A stretch of DNA of 33,339 nt from Micromonospora sp. CB01531 (GTDB lineage: Bacteria > Actinomycetota > Actinomycetes > Mycobacteriales > Micromonosporaceae). Position numbers and translations under genes: made by a program. The stretch is taken from assembly GCF_001905095.1 (NCBI RefSeq), contig NZ_LWLS01000123.1, forward strand, positions 1 through 33,339, in the 5' to 3' direction. Positions 29,539 through 33,339 of this stretch are shown here, in pieces (position 1 is the first letter of the stretch; every line of letters begins with the position of its first letter). The notes beneath the pieces are model-generated. The model saw nothing but the letters and a program-made list of their open reading frames with translations. It made no database searches and was not told the DNA's origin.

Positions 29539-29880
29539 GTGCTGGTCACCAACCGGTTCGTGGTCGACGCCGATGTCGCGTCCGAGTTCACCGAGCGGGC
29601 GCACGCCGCGCTCGCCGCGCTCGCCGCCCGCCCCGGCTATCTGCGTGGGGAACTGCTGCGGGCGCTGGACGACCCGACGCACTGGTGCCTGGTCACCGAG
29701 TGGGAGTCGGTCGGGGCGTATCGGCGGGCGCTGGGCGGCTTCGACGTCAAGGTCACCGCCGTGCCGCTGCTGGCCCAGTCCGTCGACGAGCCCTCGGCGT
29801 ACGAGACGCTGGCCAGCGCCGCGCCCGAGGGCGAGATCGTCATCGTCGCCAGTGATCGGGCCGCAGGTCCTTACCGCTGA
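29539..29880 (+). CDS. Antibiotic biosynthesis monooxygenase (ABM)-domain protein
   Basis: The 113-residue ferredoxin-like-fold protein begins MLVTNRFVVDADVASEFTERAHAALAALAARPGYLRGELLRALDDPTHWCLVTEWESVGAYRRAL, the classic ABM pattern of strand, long helix and the His-Trp/EWES strand. The family includes cofactor-free monooxygenases and haem-degrading enzymes, but most genomic members are uncharacterised. The GTG at 29539 has GAGGAGGA 5-6 nt upstream. The C-terminal 35 residues are acidic and loosely structured. No secondary-metabolite genes are nearby. Confidence 0.82.
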   Translation: MLVTNRFVVDADVASEFTERAHAALAALAARPGYLRGELLRALDDPTHWCLVTEWESVGAYRRALGGFDVKVTAVPLLAQSVDEPSAYETLASAAPEGEIVIVASDRAAGPYR

Positions 29881-29892
29881 GGCCGGGGGCAC

Positions 29893-29898
29893 TACCCT
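29893..29898 (+). promoter_or_regulatory. -10 element (TACCCT), leaderless promoter of the anchored protein gene
   Basis: TACCCT ends 7 nt before the ATG at 29906 and no ribosome site is present. Confidence 0.6.
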
Positions 29899-29905
29899 CT
29901 GGCGT

Positions 29906-30466
29906 ATGACCGCTCCCGGACCGGCCGCCCCACCCCCGAATCCCGTGCCGTCCGGCGCGCCGCCGGTATCGGGCCCGCCAGCCGAGCCCGGCGTCCCCGC
30001 GCCGCCGGCGGGCCCCGGGGTCGCCCCGCCGTTCGCCGCCCCGCCGACCGAGGGGGGCCGGGCCCGGCTCTGGCTCGGTCTCGGCGTCGGCGCGCTCGCC
30101 GTGCTGCTCTGCTGCGGTGGGGGCGGCGCCGCCATCGTCGGGCTCGCGGTCAGCAACCTGCAGGCCGTCCAGGAGCAGGGCCGCGCGGTGACCGACAACT
30201 ACTACCGGGCGCTGGTGCGGAAGGACTGGTCCAAGGCGTACGACCAGCTCTGCGACGACGCCCACCGGCGGGAGTCCCGGTCGGAGTTCGAGCAGCGGGC
30301 GGCCACCGAGCCGCAGATCTCCGGCTACCGGGTGGGCCAGGTCGACGCCCAGACGCTGACCGTGCCGGTGGACGTGACCCTGGCCGGCGGCAAGCGGGAG
30401 GCCCAGACGGTGACGCTGGCGACGGACCAGCAGACGGGTGCCGTGGAGGTGTGCGGGGTGAGCTGA
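29906..30466 (+). CDS. Pro-rich, single-pass membrane protein with extracytoplasmic NTF2-like domain
   Basis: This 186-residue protein has a Pro/Gly/Ala-rich cytoplasmic N-terminus of about 50 residues, one transmembrane helix (LWLGLGVGALAVLLCCGGGGAAIVGLAV, about 53-80) and an extracytoplasmic domain of about 100 residues. The segment AVTDNYYRALVRKDWSKAYDQLCDDAHRRESRSEFEQRA is the helical half of the NTF2-like/DUF4878 fold, and a beta-sheet half follows. Two cysteines (in QLCDD and VEVCGVS) could form a disulfide outside the cell. The start is fixed by the -10 geometry; the open frame continues upstream without support. Function unknown. Confidence 0.75.
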   Translation: MTAPGPAAPPPNPVPSGAPPVSGPPAEPGVPAPPAGPGVAPPFAAPPTEGGRARLWLGLGVGALAVLLCCGGGGAAIVGLAVSNLQAVQEQGRAVTDNYYRALVRKDWSKAYDQLCDDAHRRESRSEFEQRAATEPQISGYRVGQVDAQTLTVPVDVTLAGGKREAQTVTLATDQQTGAVEVCGVS

Positions 30467-30502
30467 CCGGGCCCCGGCTGGGCTCGGCGGCTCCGGTGGT
30501 CG

Positions 30503-30508
30503 TACCGT
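30503..30508 (+). promoter_or_regulatory. Candidate -10 (TACCGT) of glyS
   Basis: TACCGT would start transcription near 30515, inside a 13-nt palindrome (CCGGACCGTCCGG, 30513-30525), leaving a leader of about 58 nt ending in TAGGAGG. Confidence 0.4.
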
Positions 30509-30572
30509 TGTCCCGGACCGTCCGGTTCAATCCAGTCACCCCCGCCGACCGCCAGCCGGCGTAGGAGGAAAC

Positions 30573-31952
<1,380 letters not shown>

Positions 31953-31959
31953 GCTGGTC

Positions 31960-31992
31960 ACGGGGCCCCGGCCGCGCCGGTCGGGGCCCCGT
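31960..31992 (+). terminator. 14-bp GC hairpin after glyS, abutting the dusB -10
   Basis: ACGGGGCCCCGGCC (31960-31973) pairs with GGTCGGGGCCCCGT (31979-31992) with one G-T pair and a 5-nt loop. The last base of the right arm is the first base of the dusB -10 hexamer. No T-run. Confidence 0.6.
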
Positions 31993-31997
31993 ACACT
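31992..31997 (+). promoter_or_regulatory. -10 element (TACACT), leaderless promoter of dusB
   Basis: TACACT ends 6 nt before the GTG at 32004. The hairpin upstream occupies what would be the spacer and -35 region. Confidence 0.6.
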
Positions 31998-32003
31998 TGC
32001 CCG

Positions 32004-33176
32004 GTGACCGCCCCGACCCTGCCCGCGCTGCGTTCGTTGACCCTGGGGCCGCACCAGGTGTGGCCGCCGGTGGTGCTCGCGCCGATGGCCGGGATCACCA
32101 ACGTCGGCTTCCGCCGGCTGTGCCGGGAGCAGGGCGGCGGCATCTACGTCTGCGAGATGATCACCACCCGGGCGCTGGTGGAGCGCAACCCGAAGACGCT
32201 GCGGATGATCGCCTTCGGCGCCGAGGAACAGCCGCGCAGCCTCCAGCTCTACGGCACCGACCCGGAGATCACCGCCGCGGCCGTGCGGATCGTGGTCGAG
32301 CAGGGCCTCGCCGACCACATCGACCTCAACTTCGGCTGCCCGGTCCCCAAGGTGACCCGGCGGGGCGGCGGGTCCGCCCTGCCGTGGCGGCGCCGGCTCT
32401 TCGCCCGGCTGGTCAAGGCCGCGGTGGACGCCGCGTCACCCGCCGGGGTGCCGGTCACCGTCAAGATGCGCAAGGGTATCGACGACGACCACCTGACGTA
32501 CGTCGAGGCGGGGCTCGCCGCGCAGGACGCCGGCGTCGCCGCGGTCGCCCTGCACGGGCGTACGGCCGCGCAGCGCTACTCGGGCACCGCCGACTGGGAT
32601 GCCATCGCCACCCTGAAGCAGGCGCTCGACGTGCCGGCGCTCGGCAACGGCGACATCTGGGAGGCCGACGACGCGCTGCGAATGGTCGCCCACACCGGGG
32701 TGGACGGCGTGGTGATCGGGCGCGGCTGCCTGGGCCGGCCCTGGCTCTTCGCCGACCTGGAGGCCGCCTTCAACGGCCGGTCCGACCGGCGGCTGCCGAG
32801 CCTGGGCGAGGTGGCGGTGACCATGCGACGCCACGCCGAGCTGCTGGTCGACCAGTTCGTGGCCGGCGCCCGCAACCCCGCCCGGGGTGAGCGGGACGGG
32901 TGCACCGACTTCCGCAAGCACGTCGCCTGGTACCTCAAGGGCTTCCCGATCGGCAGTGAGCTGCGCCGGTCCCTCGCGATGATCGACAGCCTGGCCCAGC
33001 TCGACGACCTGCTCGGCAAGCTCGACCCGGCCGTGCCGTTCCCGGTGGAGGCCCTCGGTCAGCCGCGTGGCCGGACCAACTCCCCGGGCAAGGTCTTTCT
33101 GCCGGACGGTTGGCTGGCCAGCCGGGACGACGACACCCCACCCGACGGCGCCGAGCTGGACGACTCGGGCGGCTGA
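32004..33176 (+). CDS. dusB: tRNA-dihydrouridine synthase (DusB type)
   Basis: The 390-residue FMN TIM-barrel protein has APMAGITNVGFRRLCREQGGG, LQLYGTDPE, the catalytic Cys112 in DLNFGCPVPKV, FMN/tRNA contacts in VTVKMRKGIDDDH and VALHGRTAAQRYSG, and GNGDIW and VVIGRGCLGRPWLF at the phosphate-binding end. It reduces specific uridines in the tRNA D-loop with NADPH. The C-terminal helical domain (FRKHVAWYLKGFPIGSELRRSL) is complete; the last 30 residues are acidic and disordered. The GTG start is supported by the leaderless promoter. Confidence 0.94.
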   Translation: MTAPTLPALRSLTLGPHQVWPPVVLAPMAGITNVGFRRLCREQGGGIYVCEMITTRALVERNPKTLRMIAFGAEEQPRSLQLYGTDPEITAAAVRIVVEQGLADHIDLNFGCPVPKVTRRGGGSALPWRRRLFARLVKAAVDAASPAGVPVTVKMRKGIDDDHLTYVEAGLAAQDAGVAAVALHGRTAAQRYSGTADWDAIATLKQALDVPALGNGDIWEADDALRMVAHTGVDGVVIGRGCLGRPWLFADLEAAFNGRSDRRLPSLGEVAVTMRRHAELLVDQFVAGARNPARGERDGCTDFRKHVAWYLKGFPIGSELRRSLAMIDSLAQLDDLLGKLDPAVPFPVEALGQPRGRTNSPGKVFLPDGWLASRDDDTPPDGAELDDSGG

Positions 33177-33177
33177 C

Positions 33178-33199
33178 CGGCACCCGGCTCCGGGTGCCG
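33178..33199 (+). terminator. Perfect hairpin directly after dusB
   Basis: CGGCACCCG and CGGGTGCCG flank a GCTC loop, beginning one base after the dusB stop. A likely terminator without a T-run. Confidence 0.6.
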
Positions 33200-33209
33200 A
33201 GACGACAAC

Positions 33210-33234
33210 GGCCGGCCCCGTGGTGGGGTCGGCC
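33210..33234. terminator. Second hairpin after dusB (GGCCGGCCCC/GGGGTCGGCC)
   Basis: The arms at 33210-33219 and 33225-33234 pair with one G-T pair around a 5-nt loop, forming a tandem terminator with the hairpin just upstream. Confidence 0.5.
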
Positions 33235-33275
33235 GGGTGCCGGTCCCCGGGGAGCCGGCGGTGAAGTTGCCGAAT

Positions 33276-33334
33276 GGCCGGCCTTCTTGTTGGGGGTCGG
33301 GTCGGCTGTTTCTGGGTGTGTTGAAGGGCCGGCC
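33276..33334. repeat. GGCCGGCC-based inverted repeat at the window end
   Basis: GGCCGGCCTTC (33276-33286) and GAAGGGCCGGCC (33323-33334) pair with one bulge around 36 nt of unusually T/G-rich sequence. Together with the hairpin at 33210-33234 this makes three GGCCGGCC copies in about 125 bp. I see no gene from 33177 to the window end. Confidence 0.4.
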
Positions 33335-33339
33335 CCTTG

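Noticed and set aside
30524..30533. GGTTCAATCC, resembling a tRNA T-arm, upstream of glyS
   Set aside because: No acceptor, D- or anticodon arms can be built around it and no T-box specifier or antiterminator pattern is present, so neither a tRNA nor a T-box is supported.

Overview
This is about 33 kb of very GC-rich chromosome with strong third-position GC bias, dense gene packing, frequent GTG starts and many ATGA/GTGA stop-start overlaps. It suggests an actinomycete, most likely of the Micromonosporaceae (Micromonospora-like); that is an inference from style and gene content. The backbone phoH-ybeY-CorC-like-CDA-like-era, then recO-uppS, then smtB/zur, then glyS follows the gene order I know from Mycobacterium tuberculosis (Rv2368c to Rv2357c). 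The core is therefore vertically inherited and the blocks between are lineage-specific.

Layout. 1-94: tail of an ORF cut by the window edge, perhaps a transposase. 0.2-2.8 kb: an SDR reductase divergent from a HIT protein, then a cytoplasmic beta-lactamase-fold hydrolase. 2.9-7.2 kb: the tightly coupled RNA/ribosome-maturation operon phoH, ybeY, CNNM/CorC, a cysteine-free cytidine-deaminase-like protein and era, closed by an intrinsic terminator. 7.3-9.3 kb: an acyltransferase-3 membrane protein convergent with a DUF4097 lipoprotein. 9.4-11.7 kb: recO, uppS and two small orphan proteins. 11.8-13.3 kb: 6-phosphogluconate dehydrogenase. 13.45-13.9 kb: a leaderless three-codon mini-ORF, a structured leader of about 170 nt and an 80-residue Pro/basic protein. 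14.0-16.7 kb: a membrane protein divergent from a NarL-type two-component system. 16.7-19.9 kb: a TPP-riboswitch-controlled ECF transporter (YkoE, fused double ATPase, EcfT). 19.9-21.9 kb: an epoxide-hydrolase-like protein, an internally deleted AAC(3) remnant and a SIS protein, all translationally coupled. 22-24.8 kb: a four-helix membrane protein and a VLCAD-type acyl-CoA dehydrogenase, each with an inverted repeat embedded in its promoter. 24.9-25.7 kb: two unknown membrane proteins. 25.8-29.2 kb: a complete zinc-homeostasis block (znuA, small ORF, znuC, znuB, smtB, zur) with a Zur-box-like site before znuA. 29.2-33.2 kb: small membrane and ABM proteins, an anchored secreted-domain protein, glyS and dusB, ending in GGCCGGCC-type hairpins.

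Two themes cut across the window. At least eleven starts have a TANNNT -10 hexamer ending 6-7 nt before the start codon and no Shine-Dalgarno, so they look leaderless. Many intergenic regions carry long inverted repeats: some are terminators, some sit over promoters as likely operators, and some look like dispersed repeats. No rRNA, tRNA, CRISPR array, prophage or complete IS was seen. The strongest candidates for something undescribed are the mini-ORF/structured leader at 13.45-13.64 kb and the repeat-derived relay ORF between znuA and znuC.
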